Program-made: the position numbers and the translations under genes | Notes under the pieces: model-generated | The model's database searches: none | Told to the model about the DNA's origin: nothing | The model's input: the letters and a program-made list of their open reading frames with translations, nothing else | NCBI GenBank assembly: GCA_017467905.1 | Contig: JAFUKD010000005.1 | Coordinates: forward strand, 1 to 64,000 | From: Phascolarctobacterium sp. | Lineage (GTDB): Bacteria > Bacillota > Negativicutes > Acidaminococcales > Acidaminococcaceae | Length of the DNA stretch: 64,000 bases | Direction: 5' to 3' | Part shown: in pieces, positions 17,501 to 26,299 of the stretch | How positions within the stretch are numbered: the stretch's first letter is position 1 | Layout: each line of letters starts with the position of its first letter

Positions 17501-18688
17501 ATGAAGAAGTACGATTTTGACAAGGTTACCGAGCGTAGGCATACAGGCTGTTTAAAATATGATTTTGCTGTACAGCGGGGAAGACCAGCTGACGTACTAC
17601 CATTTTGGGTAGCGGATATGGACTTTCCTGTGGCAGAAGAAATAAGTGAAGCCTTGGTAAAGCGTTGTAAGCATGGAATATTTGGATACAGCGAGGCTGA
17701 ATCCGGTTACTTCGCTGCGCTGAGTGCCTGGTATAAGAATAATTTTGATTGGGTGGTGCAGGAGGAATGGCTTACCAAAACTCCCGGTATTGTTTTTGCA
17801 TTGGCAGCTGCAGTAAATGCCTTTACCAAACCTGGGGAAGCGGTGCTTATCCAGCGCCCGGTTTATTATCCATTTACAGAAGTCATTGAGGAAAACGGAC
17901 GCAGGCTTGTAAATTCTCCCTTGAAGCTTAAGGAAGACCTTTACGAAATGGACTTCGAGGATTTAGAAAAGAAAATCGTTGCAGAAAATGTTAAGCTGAT
18001 GATTTTATGCTCCCCTCATAATCCGGTAGGACGTGTGTGGAGCGAGCAGGAGCTTCGTACTGTGGGGGATATCTGTCTTAAACACGGAGTAATTGTCATC
18101 AGCGACGAGATACATTCCGATTTTGTTTGGGGAGAGCATAAGCACACGGTGTTTGCCAATTTGGGAGAAGCTTATGCGCAAAACTGCATTGTTTGTACCG
18201 CACCGAGCAAGACCTTTAATTTGGCAGGCTTACAGGTTTCAAATATCTTCATTCCCAATCCGAAGCTACGTCAAGCATTTAGGAAAAGCGTTACTGCTGC
18301 AGGCTACAGCCAGTTAAATTCCTTGGGCTTACTTGCCTGCGAGGCTGCTTATAAATATGGTTCTGTTTGGTTGGAGGAGCTAAGGGCGTATCTTTACACT
18401 AATATTATTTTTGTAGATGCGTACCTAAAAACTCATCTTCCTAAATTAAGATTACTTCCACCCCAGGGAACATACCTTTTGTGGATTGACTTTAGCCAAA
18501 TCGGGATGACTGCCAGGGAAAGAGAGCAGTGGCTTTTGCACGAGGCGAAGCTGTGGCTGGACGATGGTTATATTTTTGGTGAAGAGGGTAATGATTTTGA
18601 GCGCATCAATATTGCTTGTCCTCGCAGTACCTTGCTGCAGGGCTTGGAGCAATTAAAAAAGGCTTACGATAAAATTGTAATTCCATAA
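17501..18688 (+). CDS. patB: MalY/PatB-type aminotransferase, probable cystathionine beta-lyase
   Basis: 395-residue fold-type I PLP enzyme. The lysine is Lys237 in APSKTFNLAG; the substrate and cofactor motifs FWVADMDFPV, SPHNPVGRVW and SDEIHSDFVW are those of the MalY/PatB group, whose members usually have cysteine-S-conjugate or cystathionine beta-lyase activity. It starts 9 bp after the previous lyase and is the last gene of the operon, closed by a terminator shared with fba on the opposite strand. Confidence 0.85.
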   Translation: MKKYDFDKVTERRHTGCLKYDFAVQRGRPADVLPFWVADMDFPVAEEISEALVKRCKHGIFGYSEAESGYFAALSAWYKNNFDWVVQEEWLTKTPGIVFALAAAVNAFTKPGEAVLIQRPVYYPFTEVIEENGRRLVNSPLKLKEDLYEMDFEDLEKKIVAENVKLMILCSPHNPVGRVWSEQELRTVGDICLKHGVIVISDEIHSDFVWGEHKHTVFANLGEAYAQNCIVCTAPSKTFNLAGLQVSNIFIPNPKLRQAFRKSVTAAGYSQLNSLGLLACEAAYKYGSVWLEELRAYLYTNIIFVDAYLKTHLPKLRLLPPQGTYLLWIDFSQIGMTAREREQWLLHEAKLWLDDGYIFGEEGNDFERINIACPRSTLLQGLEQLKKAYDKIVIP

Positions 18689-18693
18689 AAATA

Positions 18694-18746
18694 AGGCACG
18701 CAGGTAAATCCCGAACGAGGGTATTACAAGCGTGCCTAAATTTTTT
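18694..18746. terminator. Bidirectional terminator between patB and fba
   Basis: AGGCACGC (18694-18701) pairs with GCGTGCCT (18730-18737) across a 28-nt loop, followed by a T-run on the plus strand. The convergent genes on both sides suggest shared use. Confidence 0.7.
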
Positions 18747-18763
18747 AGTTATAGTGTTTTAAA

Positions 18764-19693
18764 TTACAGACGGTTGCTGCTATTGAGAACGTTACGGATT
18801 TTGTGAGCAACCATGTCTTGGATTGCTTGGCGAGCCGGTTTCAGATATTGACGGGGATCGAAGTCGCCGGGGTGCTCTACCAAGTGTTTGCGGATGGAAG
18901 CGGTCATTGCCAAACGCAGGTCGGTATCGATATTGATTTTGCAAACGCCAAAGGTGCCTGCTTTCAGAAGCATGTCTTCGGGAACGCCTTGCGCACCGTC
19001 CAGCTTGCCGCCGTATTTGTTACATTCCTCTACGAAGGAGGGGATAACGGTGGAAGCACCATGGAGAACCAGCGGGAAGCCGGGGAGCAGGTTGGAAATT
19101 TTTTCCAAACGAGCGAAGTCCAGTTCCGGTTTGCCTTTGAATTTGTAAGCGCCATGGCTGGTACCGATAGCAATAGCCAAGGAGTCAACGCCTGTACGTT
19201 CAACAAATTCTACTGCTTGGTCCGGGTCAGTGTAGGTAGCGTCAGCTGCAGCAACCTTAACAGCGTCTTCAACGCCTGCCAGCTTGCCAAGCTCTGCTTC
19301 AACTACAACACCTTTGTTGTGAGCATATTCTACAACGCGGCGGGTAAGTTCAATATTGTCTTCAAAGGAGTGTTTGCTGCCGTCAATCATAACGGAGGTA
19401 AAGCCACCATCAACGCAAGCCTTGCAGATTTCAAAATCCTCGCCATGGTCAAGGTGCAAGCAGATGGGCAAGCCGCTGTCTTCAACTGCTGCTTCAACCA
19501 GCTTCATCAGATAGATGTGGCTAGCGTATTTGCGAGCGCCTGCAGAAACCTGCAGAATGAGCGGAGATTGTTCTTGTTTAGCTGCTTCGATGATACCTTG
19601 GATAATTTCCATGTTATTTACGTTGAAAGCACCAACAGCATATTTGCCTTCATAGGCTTTTTTAAACATTTCAGTAGATGTTACTAAAGGCAT
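18764..19693 (-). CDS. fba: Class II fructose-bisphosphate aldolase
   Basis: Zinc-dependent aldolase of glycolysis and gluconeogenesis, 309 residues. The metal and substrate residues are in LHLDHGEDFEI, ATYTDPDQAVEFV, IGTSHGAYKF and LVLHGAST, all intact. The protein starts MPLVTSTEMF with AGGAGG just upstream. Codon usage is biased, as in a highly expressed gene. A 22-bp perfect palindrome lies near its putative promoter. Confidence 0.96.
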   Translation of the reverse strand: MPLVTSTEMFKKAYEGKYAVGAFNVNNMEIIQGIIEAAKQEQSPLILQVSAGARKYASHIYLMKLVEAAVEDSGLPICLHLDHGEDFEICKACVDGGFTSVMIDGSKHSFEDNIELTRRVVEYAHNKGVVVEAELGKLAGVEDAVKVAAADATYTDPDQAVEFVERTGVDSLAIAIGTSHGAYKFKGKPELDFARLEKISNLLPGFPLVLHGASTVIPSFVEECNKYGGKLDGAQGVPEDMLLKAGTFGVCKINIDTDLRLAMTASIRKHLVEHPGDFDPRQYLKPARQAIQDMVAHKIRNVLNSSNRL

Positions 19694-19730
19694 TGAAATT
19701 CCTCCTTAAACTTTTTGAATGGTTAAGTTA

Positions 19731-19760
19731 ATTATAGCATACTATTAAACTTAATAGTAT
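19731..19760 (-). promoter_or_regulatory. fba promoter region with a 22-bp palindrome
   Basis: On the minus strand TATAAT (complement of 19731-19736) lies about 40 nt before fba. Directly upstream, where the -35 would be, is a perfect palindrome: ATACTATTAA (19739-19748), 2 nt, TTAATAGTAT (19751-19760). It overlaps the last codons of the upstream rluA-like gene. The position fits a repressor operator. Confidence 0.5.
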
Positions 19761-20407
19761 ATTATTTTCCGTAAATCTTCGGGTAAAGTTCTAGTGATTT
19801 CTACGGGGGTATCGCTAACCGGATGAATGAAGCGCAGTTTAAAGGCGTGAAGTGCGTGGCGGCTTTGAGGGCCTGGCGTTCCGTACAGGTTGTCGTTGAA
19901 AAGGGGGCAGCTAATGTGAGCCATATGCACCCGAATCTGGTGAGTACGTCCCGTAAAAAGTTTTACCTGCACCAAGGTCAAACCATTGCGCTTGCCCAAC
20001 ACCTTGTAGGAAGTTTTGGCATACTTGCCATTTTCGCTTACGCAACGCTCAATAATGCTGCCTTCCTTACGGGCGATGGGGGCTTCGATGATACCTTCCT
20101 GCTTAGGCAAGTCGCCTGTAACGATGGCAAGGTATTCCTTATCCAGCTGCTGCTGGCTTAGCCAATGCTGGATGATGGGTTCCTTGGCAAAGATTACCAA
20201 GCCGGAAGTGTGCCTGTCCAAACGGGAAACAGGGTGAATATTGGCGGCGATGCCTTTGCGGGCGTAGTATTCTGTTACATAATCGTAAAGGGTACAGCCC
20301 CATTCGTTAACCGTTGGGTGTACTAACATTCCCGCAGGCTTGTCGATTATAAGCAGGTAATCATCCTCGAAGGCAATGTTTCCTTCATATAATATATACC
20401 TGCTCAT
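19751..20407 (-). CDS. RluA-family pseudouridine synthase
   Basis: 218 residues. The catalytic motif SRLDRHTSGLVIFAK contains the nucleophilic Asp, and KLFTGRTHQIRVH is the second family motif. There is no N-terminal S4 domain, so it is a short RluA-type enzyme acting on rRNA or tRNA uridines. Its start overlaps the stop of the DUF896 gene (TAATG). Confidence 0.9.
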   Translation of the reverse strand: MSRYILYEGNIAFEDDYLLIIDKPAGMLVHPTVNEWGCTLYDYVTEYYARKGIAANIHPVSRLDRHTSGLVIFAKEPIIQHWLSQQQLDKEYLAIVTGDLPKQEGIIEAPIARKEGSIIERCVSENGKYAKTSYKVLGKRNGLTLVQVKLFTGRTHQIRVHMAHISCPLFNDNLYGTPGPQSRHALHAFKLRFIHPVSDTPVEITRTLPEDLRKIIYY

Positions 20408-20595
20408 TAGTGCTTGGGTTGTTCTGCGTCAACGATGGTGATATTGTCTAATTGGCTTTTGACTTGACCACGGATGTTATTCAGATATTCGCGGTATAAT
20501 TTTTTCTGCTCAATTTCTTCATCAATGGTAAGGCCAACGGTACGTTTCTTCTTGGCTATTTCGTTAATGCGTTTAATGAGTTCGATCATTTCCAT
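20407..20595 (-). CDS. DUF896 family small protein
   Basis: 62 residues, rich in charge and probably helical (EMIELIKRINEIAKKKRTVG). It matches the DUF896/YnzC family of Firmicutes, whose function is not settled. The start is placed at the ATG 8 nt after GAGGAG; the GTG three codons earlier overlaps that site. Translationally coupled to the pseudouridine synthase. Confidence 0.85.
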   Translation of the reverse strand: MEMIELIKRINEIAKKKRTVGLTIDEEIEQKKLYREYLNNIRGQVKSQLDNITIVDAEQPKH

Positions 20596-20656
20596 TTTTA
20601 TCACTCCTCGTATGTCATTATAACAAAGGGATGCATTTGTAACAAGGCGTTTTGCG

Positions 20657-20685
20657 TTGACTGATGTTAGGAAAAATGCTATTAT
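20657..20685 (+). promoter_or_regulatory. Promoter of the FecCD-type transporter genes
   Basis: TTGACT (20657-20662), a 17-bp spacer, TATTAT (20680-20685). The leader of about 50 nt is too short for a cobalamin riboswitch. Confidence 0.65.
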
Positions 20686-20742
20686 GGTGTGTAAGTTAAT
20701 GAGATTAAGTTCTATATTGAATAATATTTTGAGGTTTTATCC

Positions 20743-21768
20743 ATGAGTAAACAGCTTGATGCTTCACAAACCATAGAGCGTTTTGGCGTGTCCCGTACCC
20801 TTTGGCGCGTAGGGGTTATTTGTTTTTTTGCACTGCTTGCCTGCGTAGGCGGGTGCTTGAGTCTGGTAAATGGTTCCACTGATATTCCTTTGAAGGAAAT
20901 CATGGGAATTTTGGCGGCTCCGGGAACTGACCCCAACAGTATGATTATCTGGAACATTCGCTTGCCCAGAACCATAGTGGCTGCCCTGGTTGGTATTAAC
21001 CTTGCCTTATCCGGTGCAATTTTGCAGGCGATTTTGCGCAATCCACTGGCTGACCCCCATTTAATAGGCATATCTTCCGGCGCAGGGGTGGCTGGCGTTG
21101 TGATTATGATTTTGTATCCGTCTTTGGAATATCTTATTGCGCCTGTGTCCTTCATCGGCGCAATGGTAGCGGCGGTGTGTATTTACATCTTGGCGTGGAA
21201 AAATGGCATTAAGCCTGTGCGTATCATCCTTGCCGGCGTAGCGGTCTCTGCTTTTTTGAGTGCAGGCATCAGCGGCTTGATGATTTTTTACAGCGACAGG
21301 GTACATGGAGCTTTGACCTGGATGGTGGGCGGCTTGGCTGCTCGCAGCTGGCCCCATGTTTCCATTATTTTACCTTACGCGGTTATTGGCGTGGTGCTGG
21401 CTTTGGCAAGCGCTGCTTATTTAAATGTTCTGCAGCTTGGTGACGAGATGGCGCGAGGCTTGGGCATCAACATTGAAGTTACCCGCATTGTGCTTACTGC
21501 CATTGCCGCACTCTTGGCTGCCAGCGCAGTTAGCGTTGTAGGCTTGCTTGGCTTTGTGGGGCTTGTTGTTCCACATGCTGCAAGGCTCCTTGTTGGCAGT
21601 GACTATCGTTATCTTTTGCCGGCTTCTGCTTTTTTAGGGATTGCCACCATTACCATGAGCGATACCTTCGCCCGCGTGGTGTTTGCTCCCATTGAAATTC
21701 CTGTTGGTATTATTATGGCGTTCTTAGGCGCGCCCTTCTTCCTGTTCTTGTTAAGGAGGGAAATTTGA
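20743..21768 (+). CDS. FecCD-type ABC transporter permease (siderophore, haem or B12)
   Basis: 341 residues with about ten hydrophobic segments. Family motifs RLPRTIVAALVG, LSGAILQAILRNPLADP and GFVGLVVPHAARLLVG are clear. It would form a BtuC/FhuB-like homodimer with the ATPase that overlaps it by 4 bp. No binding-protein gene is adjacent, so one must be encoded elsewhere. The substrate cannot be told. Confidence 0.93.
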   Translation: MSKQLDASQTIERFGVSRTLWRVGVICFFALLACVGGCLSLVNGSTDIPLKEIMGILAAPGTDPNSMIIWNIRLPRTIVAALVGINLALSGAILQAILRNPLADPHLIGISSGAGVAGVVIMILYPSLEYLIAPVSFIGAMVAAVCIYILAWKNGIKPVRIILAGVAVSAFLSAGISGLMIFYSDRVHGALTWMVGGLAARSWPHVSIILPYAVIGVVLALASAAYLNVLQLGDEMARGLGINIEVTRIVLTAIAALLAASAVSVVGLLGFVGLVVPHAARLLVGSDYRYLLPASAFLGIATITMSDTFARVVFAPIEIPVGIIMAFLGAPFFLFLLRREI

Positions 21769-22550
21769 TGAGCGCTATTATTAAAGCACAAAATATTTGT
21801 GTAAGCATTAACGATAAAGAGATTGTTCACAACCTATCCTTGGAAATTCCCGAAGGCAAGGTAACTGCCATTATTGGTCCCAACGGCTGTGGTAAGAGTA
21901 CAACCTTGAAGGCTCTTTCCAGAATTCTACCCTACAAGGGCAGCGTAACCTTTAAAGGCAATGAGATGACTAGCTTCTCCCAAAGGGAGTTCGCAAAATG
22001 CCTTGCCATTCTTACTCAATCGCCCCAAGCTCCCAGCGATTTGACTGTTAACGATTTGGTTGAGATGGGGCGCTTTCCTCACCGCGGCTTCTTAGGGCGT
22101 GGGGGTAAGGACGATAAGGAGCATGTAGAATGGGCGTTAGAACAAACCGGTGTTAAGGCTATGAGAAGTCGCTTGCTCAACACTCTTTCCGGTGGCGAGC
22201 GTCAACGTGCGTGGATTGCCATGGCTCTTGCTCAACGTCCGGAGGTTTTGCTTTTGGACGAGCCTACAACTTATCTGGACATCTGCCATCAGCTGGAGAT
22301 TATGCAGCTTATTGTAAGGCTTAACCAAGAATTAGGCTTGACTGTTGTGATGGTGGTGCATGACCTGAACCACGCAATTATGTACGCAGACCATGTTGTA
22401 GTGGTGAAGGCAGGCAGGCTTGTAACCAGTGGAGCGCCTCGCGAAATTATAACTTCTGATTTGCTGGCTGATGTGTTCCGCGTTAAGGCAGATGAGTTTA
22501 CTTTGAGTAATGACCTGCGGGCGCTTGTGCCTGTGGATTTGTATAAGTAG
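21765..22550 (+). CDS. ABC transporter ATPase for the FecCD-type permease
   Basis: 261 residues. Walker A GPNGCGKST, signature LSGGERQR, Walker B LLLDEPTTYLD and the switch His (MVVHDLNHA) are intact. The ATG overlaps the permease stop (ATGA). It belongs to the FepC/FhuC/BtuD group. A short reading-frame tail (22562-22652, ending KKLTD before a stop) follows without a start codon and may be the remnant of another gene. Confidence 0.93.
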   Translation: MMSAIIKAQNICVSINDKEIVHNLSLEIPEGKVTAIIGPNGCGKSTTLKALSRILPYKGSVTFKGNEMTSFSQREFAKCLAILTQSPQAPSDLTVNDLVEMGRFPHRGFLGRGGKDDKEHVEWALEQTGVKAMRSRLLNTLSGGERQRAWIAMALAQRPEVLLLDEPTTYLDICHQLEIMQLIVRLNQELGLTVVMVVHDLNHAIMYADHVVVVKAGRLVTSGAPREIITSDLLADVFRVKADEFTLSNDLRALVPVDLYK

Positions 22551-22642
22551 AGGACTGGGTAAATAGCACCGAAGCTTTTGCGTTTGTTTAGAAGCCTTGG
22601 CGAGGATGAGCTTGCTGTCTTAGAGAATGAGTACAAAAAATT

Positions 22643-22676
22643 AACGGACTAGCCGTTTGGTTAGTCCGTTTCTATG
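22643..22676 (+). terminator. Terminator after the FecCD operon
   Basis: AACGGACTA (22643-22651) pairs with TTAGTCCGTT (22661-22670) and is followed by a weak T tail. It may also serve the convergent gene that ends at 22680. Confidence 0.75.
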
Positions 22677-22679
22677 TTC

Positions 22680-23309
22680 TTAATCTTTAAGCTTCTGCGC
22701 ATCTTTCTGGGTAATTTTAATATAAGTGTTTCCATCTGCGTAGCTAGCAAGCTCGTAAGGCTGGTATATTAAATAAACAGTTTTATCTTTGTCGATGTAG
22801 TAGCTGTGGCTGACACGGTCAAGTTCAAAAGGTTTAGCCAATGTTACTATTTCGTCACGTTGATTGTAGATATTTAGCTCATTATCGTTAATTTTTTTGA
22901 TAAGGCTTTTAACATTAAGGTAAGGAACAAAATGCTTAAGGTTTACTAACTTGCCGGAATGTTTGTTAAAAACGATACCGCTTGTATTATACATGCCATG
23001 AGCAGCATTTTTAAAATACCACCAGTAGGTGAATACAATGGAAAGATAATCCTCGTCTTGATACATTACCTTGTAATCCACAACGCCCTGTGCGTAGTTA
23101 TGATTGTTAAATACCTTTTTATAAGCAAATACCTTTTTGCTGATGAAGCGATTGATTTCGTCGGCAACATTTTTATCTTCAAGAGAGATTATTGGATAAT
23201 TTAATTTCAAGCTGTGAACTTCTTCTGTATTTTTGATGGTTGCTTCTTGAGCAAAGGCTGTGCTTGTCATTAGCATCATTCCACAAAATAAGCTAAAGAT
23301 TTTTTTCAT
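22680..23309 (-). CDS. Secreted DUF3298/RsiV-like protein
   Basis: 209 residues. A signal peptide (MKKIFSLFCGMMLMTSTAFA, about 20 residues) precedes a domain with the DUF4163/DUF3298 pattern seen in RsiV: FTYWWYFKNAAHGMYNTSG, then a C-terminal beta-rich part with AHPYE-like LIYQPYELASYADG. There is no membrane anchor, unlike RsiV. GAGGAG lies 8 nt before the chosen ATG; a GTG three codons upstream overlaps it. TGtTATAAT is visible upstream on the minus strand (23340-23348). Function unknown; probably periplasmic. Confidence 0.75.
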   Translation of the reverse strand: MKKIFSLFCGMMLMTSTAFAQEATIKNTEEVHSLKLNYPIISLEDKNVADEINRFISKKVFAYKKVFNNHNYAQGVVDYKVMYQDEDYLSIVFTYWWYFKNAAHGMYNTSGIVFNKHSGKLVNLKHFVPYLNVKSLIKKINDNELNIYNQRDEIVTLAKPFELDRVSHSYYIDKDKTVYLIYQPYELASYADGNTYIKITQKDAQKLKD

Positions 23310-23586
23310 AAGAACCACTCCTCATCAAGTGCTGGTTATATTATAACAACAACCCGTGGAACATTGTAGTACGTTCAAATAAATGTTAAGAAGATTTTTC
23401 TTTATGGTAACAAGTTTTCAGCGAAAGACATCAATGGCACAAGAAGTTTTCACACCTACTTCCGTAGCTTTAATGTATAATAATAGTAGTAAAAGCATTA
23501 AAATTCGCCAGCAAGGCAGGATTTTTTTGTAATATGCACGAATAAATACAGTTATAATTGTTGTTATGTATTAAGGAGATGATTTT

Positions 23587-23949
23587 ATGCCGTTCATTAT
23601 TTTAACTGCGATAATCAGTATAGGAGTTGCGATTTTTGCTATTCAAAACGCAATGAGTGTACCCGTAAACTTTTTCGTTTGGCATGGAGATGCTTCCCTT
23701 GTTTTAGTAATATTAGGCAGCTTCCTGGCAGGTATTTTGGTGGCAACCTTCTACCTGCTGATGTTGAAGGCACGCCACTTTTTGGCTACCAAGAAATTGG
23801 AAGATGAAATCTATAATCTGAAAAGGGATAATAAAACCTTGGAAGAACGTGTGAATATGTTGATGCATACCCAAATGATGCATGAACAGGCTGCAAAGCA
23901 AGCTACAGAAAAGACTGCTGAAACCAAATCGGAAGCAACTGCAGGTTGA
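23587..23949 (+). CDS. lapA: LapA-domain (DUF1049) membrane protein
   Basis: 120 residues. Two N-terminal membrane segments (about 4-24 and 38-60) with the family pattern FAIQNAMSVPVNFF, followed by a coiled-coil (KLEDEIYNLKRDNKTLEERV) and a polar tail. LapA-type proteins take part in lipopolysaccharide assembly control in Gram-negatives, which suits an outer-membrane-bearing Firmicute; in this lineage the role is inference. First gene of the long operon ending at aspS. Spacer 23310-23586 shows only possible promoters and no gene. Confidence 0.8.
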   Translation: MPFIILTAIISIGVAIFAIQNAMSVPVNFFVWHGDASLVLVILGSFLAGILVATFYLLMLKARHFLATKKLEDEIYNLKRDNKTLEERVNMLMHTQMMHEQAAKQATEKTAETKSEATAG

Positions 23950-23953
23950 GTCA

Positions 23954-26272
23954 ATGTTTGGAAAGCAGAAGATATGGGATATACAAGAATATAATAAAGA
24001 AAAAGCAGGCTTTTACGCCGCTGAGTTAGGCATTTCGCCTTTAGTAACAGGTGTTTTGTTAGAGCGTGGCTTTAATGATGTTGATGCCATGCGGGACTTT
24101 TTGTATGGTAGCAAGGAACCTTTTTATAATCCCTTCCTATTAAAAGGGATGGATGCTACGGTGGAACGTGTGGAACGTGCTTTAGCAAATGGAGAGCAGA
24201 TTACTGTTTACGGAGATTACGACGTGGATGGCATCACTGCTTCTTCCTTGCTGTACATTTATCTGGAGCGACGGGGGGCTAATGTTAATACTTACATTCC
24301 CAAGCGCAAGAGTGAGGGCTATGGATTAAATGATGATGCGTTAAAATCTATTTTTGAAAGTGGCACCACTCTCGTCATTACTGTTGACTGCGGTATTAGC
24401 GGCTTGCACGAAGTGGAGCAGGCTCCTAAAGGCTTGGACATTATTTTGACAGACCACCACACTGTACCGGTGCAGCTGCCTCCAGCTTATGCCATCATCA
24501 ACCCTAAACAGGAGGATTGCGATTATCCTTTTAAGGATTTAAGTGGTGTGGGCGTTGCCTTTAAGCTATGCCAAGCCTTAGAGCAGAAGCGTACAGGCAC
24601 GGATGTTTATTGGGAGGATTTGACGGAGCTTGCCGCCTTGGGGACTGTTGCCGATATAGTTCCTCTGCTTGGGGAAAATAGAGAATTGGTACGCCGAGGC
24701 CTTAAAGCCATGGAGCATACCTCACTCGTAGGGCTGCGTGCTTTGATTACGGCAAGCGGCTGTAGCTGTGAGAATATTTCTTCTGAAAATATAGGCTTTA
24801 TTCTGGCGCCGCGCTTGAATGCTGTCGGACGCTTGGAGCACGCGCAATCTGCGGTGGAGCTGTTGGTTACTCAAGATGCTGAGAAGGCAGAAGCCATTGC
24901 TCTGGAGCTGAACAGGGAAAATGCCCTGCGACAGGAAATTAGCCGCAGTATTATGGAAGAGGCAGAGGCCTTGCTCGCCAAGGAAGAGCATATCGACACT
25001 GCCATAGTTCTTGCTTCCGAAGGCTGGCACCAAGGAGTGGTTGGCATTGTTGCCTCCCGCCTGGTAGATAAATATCATTTGCCAACAATTTTGATTAGCA
25101 TAAGCGACGGAATGGCTAAGGGCAGCTGCCGTAGTATTCCTGCACTTAATTTATATGAAGCAATTGCTGCCGAAAGTGATATCCTGACACAATTTGGCGG
25201 ACACCATCAAGCTGCAGGCTTGACAATGCCCGCGGATAAGGTGGAAGAGTTTAAGGCTCGGTTTAGGACTTACGTTCGCGAACATTTGGAGCCGGAAGAT
25301 TACCTTCCCCGTCAGGCAGTGGACTGTGTTTTAAGTGACCATGGTTTGATAACCGTGCGTGATTTAAATGAGCTTTCCCTGTTGGAGCCCTTCGGGTGCA
25401 GTAATTTTACTCCGGTCTTTGCCTTTAAGAATGCGCTGCTACATAATCATCGTGCTATTGGCAGGGACAGGACCCACTTGCAGCTTACGGTGGATAAGGG
25501 CGATTATTCGTACAAGGCTTTGATGTGGAACAAGGCAGAGCTTTTGCCTTTACTATGTGAGAATATGGTAGCAGATATTGCTTTCATGCCCCGCATCAAT
25601 GTGTGGAACGATGAAGTCACCGTGCAGCTACACGCTGTTGCCCTGCGCCAGCACTGGAATGTGTGCGATTTACGTCAGAGCGTTGATAATAAGGATAGAT
25701 TATTACAGGGCTTTGTGCGGACGGCGGAAGCGGTGGCTGTATATGTAAATGATAAGCAGGCTTATGATGGGTATATGTATGCCAAGCATATGCAGGTTCT
25801 AAATTACGGCGAACCTACTGACGCAGCTTTAGTAGTGCTGTATGATTTGCCGCACTTATCTATCCGAAACATTTTTGAGCAGCTGCGCAGGGATGGAGCA
25901 GCTACAATAGTTTTGTTGTATAATAGTACTGATAGGTATAATTTAGAAAAGCAATTAGCTTTGCAGTGTCCTCAGCGAGAGCAGATGGCTGTTGCTTATA
26001 AAAGAGTTATGGAAAGCCTTGCAGAAGGAGTTATAGATAAAAATGTTCTGTTGGAGCAGTTTAAGGAAGTATTTTCCGAAAACGCGCTGCTGGTGATGGA
26101 AGAGCTTGGGTTTATCAAAGTACAGGACGGGATAATTACCAAGGGCATCATCAAGAAAAGCAGCTTGGACGATTCACCCCTATATCGTTCATTACAGGAA
26201 CAAAGAGAGCAGCTTATAAGCTGTGTTTTAGATAATTTGCGCTTGTCCCAGCACGAGCTGTTGCGTATTTGA
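23954..26272 (+). CDS. recJ: Single-stranded-DNA-specific exonuclease RecJ
   Basis: 5'-3' ssDNA exonuclease for recombination and repair. The DHH motif GDYDVDGITASS, the DHH of LTDHHTVP and the DHHA1 part (FGGHHQAAGL) are present. The start at 23954, 5 bp after lapA, gives 772 residues, as in Firmicutes RecJ, which has a C-terminal extension beyond the E. coli core. The longer frame back to 23882 lies inside lapA and is not used. Confidence 0.95.
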   Translation: MFGKQKIWDIQEYNKEKAGFYAAELGISPLVTGVLLERGFNDVDAMRDFLYGSKEPFYNPFLLKGMDATVERVERALANGEQITVYGDYDVDGITASSLLYIYLERRGANVNTYIPKRKSEGYGLNDDALKSIFESGTTLVITVDCGISGLHEVEQAPKGLDIILTDHHTVPVQLPPAYAIINPKQEDCDYPFKDLSGVGVAFKLCQALEQKRTGTDVYWEDLTELAALGTVADIVPLLGENRELVRRGLKAMEHTSLVGLRALITASGCSCENISSENIGFILAPRLNAVGRLEHAQSAVELLVTQDAEKAEAIALELNRENALRQEISRSIMEEAEALLAKEEHIDTAIVLASEGWHQGVVGIVASRLVDKYHLPTILISISDGMAKGSCRSIPALNLYEAIAAESDILTQFGGHHQAAGLTMPADKVEEFKARFRTYVREHLEPEDYLPRQAVDCVLSDHGLITVRDLNELSLLEPFGCSNFTPVFAFKNALLHNHRAIGRDRTHLQLTVDKGDYSYKALMWNKAELLPLLCENMVADIAFMPRINVWNDEVTVQLHAVALRQHWNVCDLRQSVDNKDRLLQGFVRTAEAVAVYVNDKQAYDGYMYAKHMQVLNYGEPTDAALVVLYDLPHLSIRNIFEQLRRDGAATIVLLYNSTDRYNLEKQLALQCPQREQMAVAYKRVMESLAEGVIDKNVLLEQFKEVFSENALLVMEELGFIKVQDGIITKGIIKKSSLDDSPLYRSLQEQREQLISCVLDNLRLSQHELLRI

Positions 26273-26299
26273 CAAGCAGGAGAGATGGGAGTGGGGCTT

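Noticed and set aside
18803-19687. 294-codon plus-strand frame
   Set aside because: Antisense to fba; low-complexity composition.
22562-22652. Frame tail ending KKLTD after the FecCD ATPase gene
   Set aside because: No start codon and only about 30 codons; possibly a gene remnant, but not enough to annotate.
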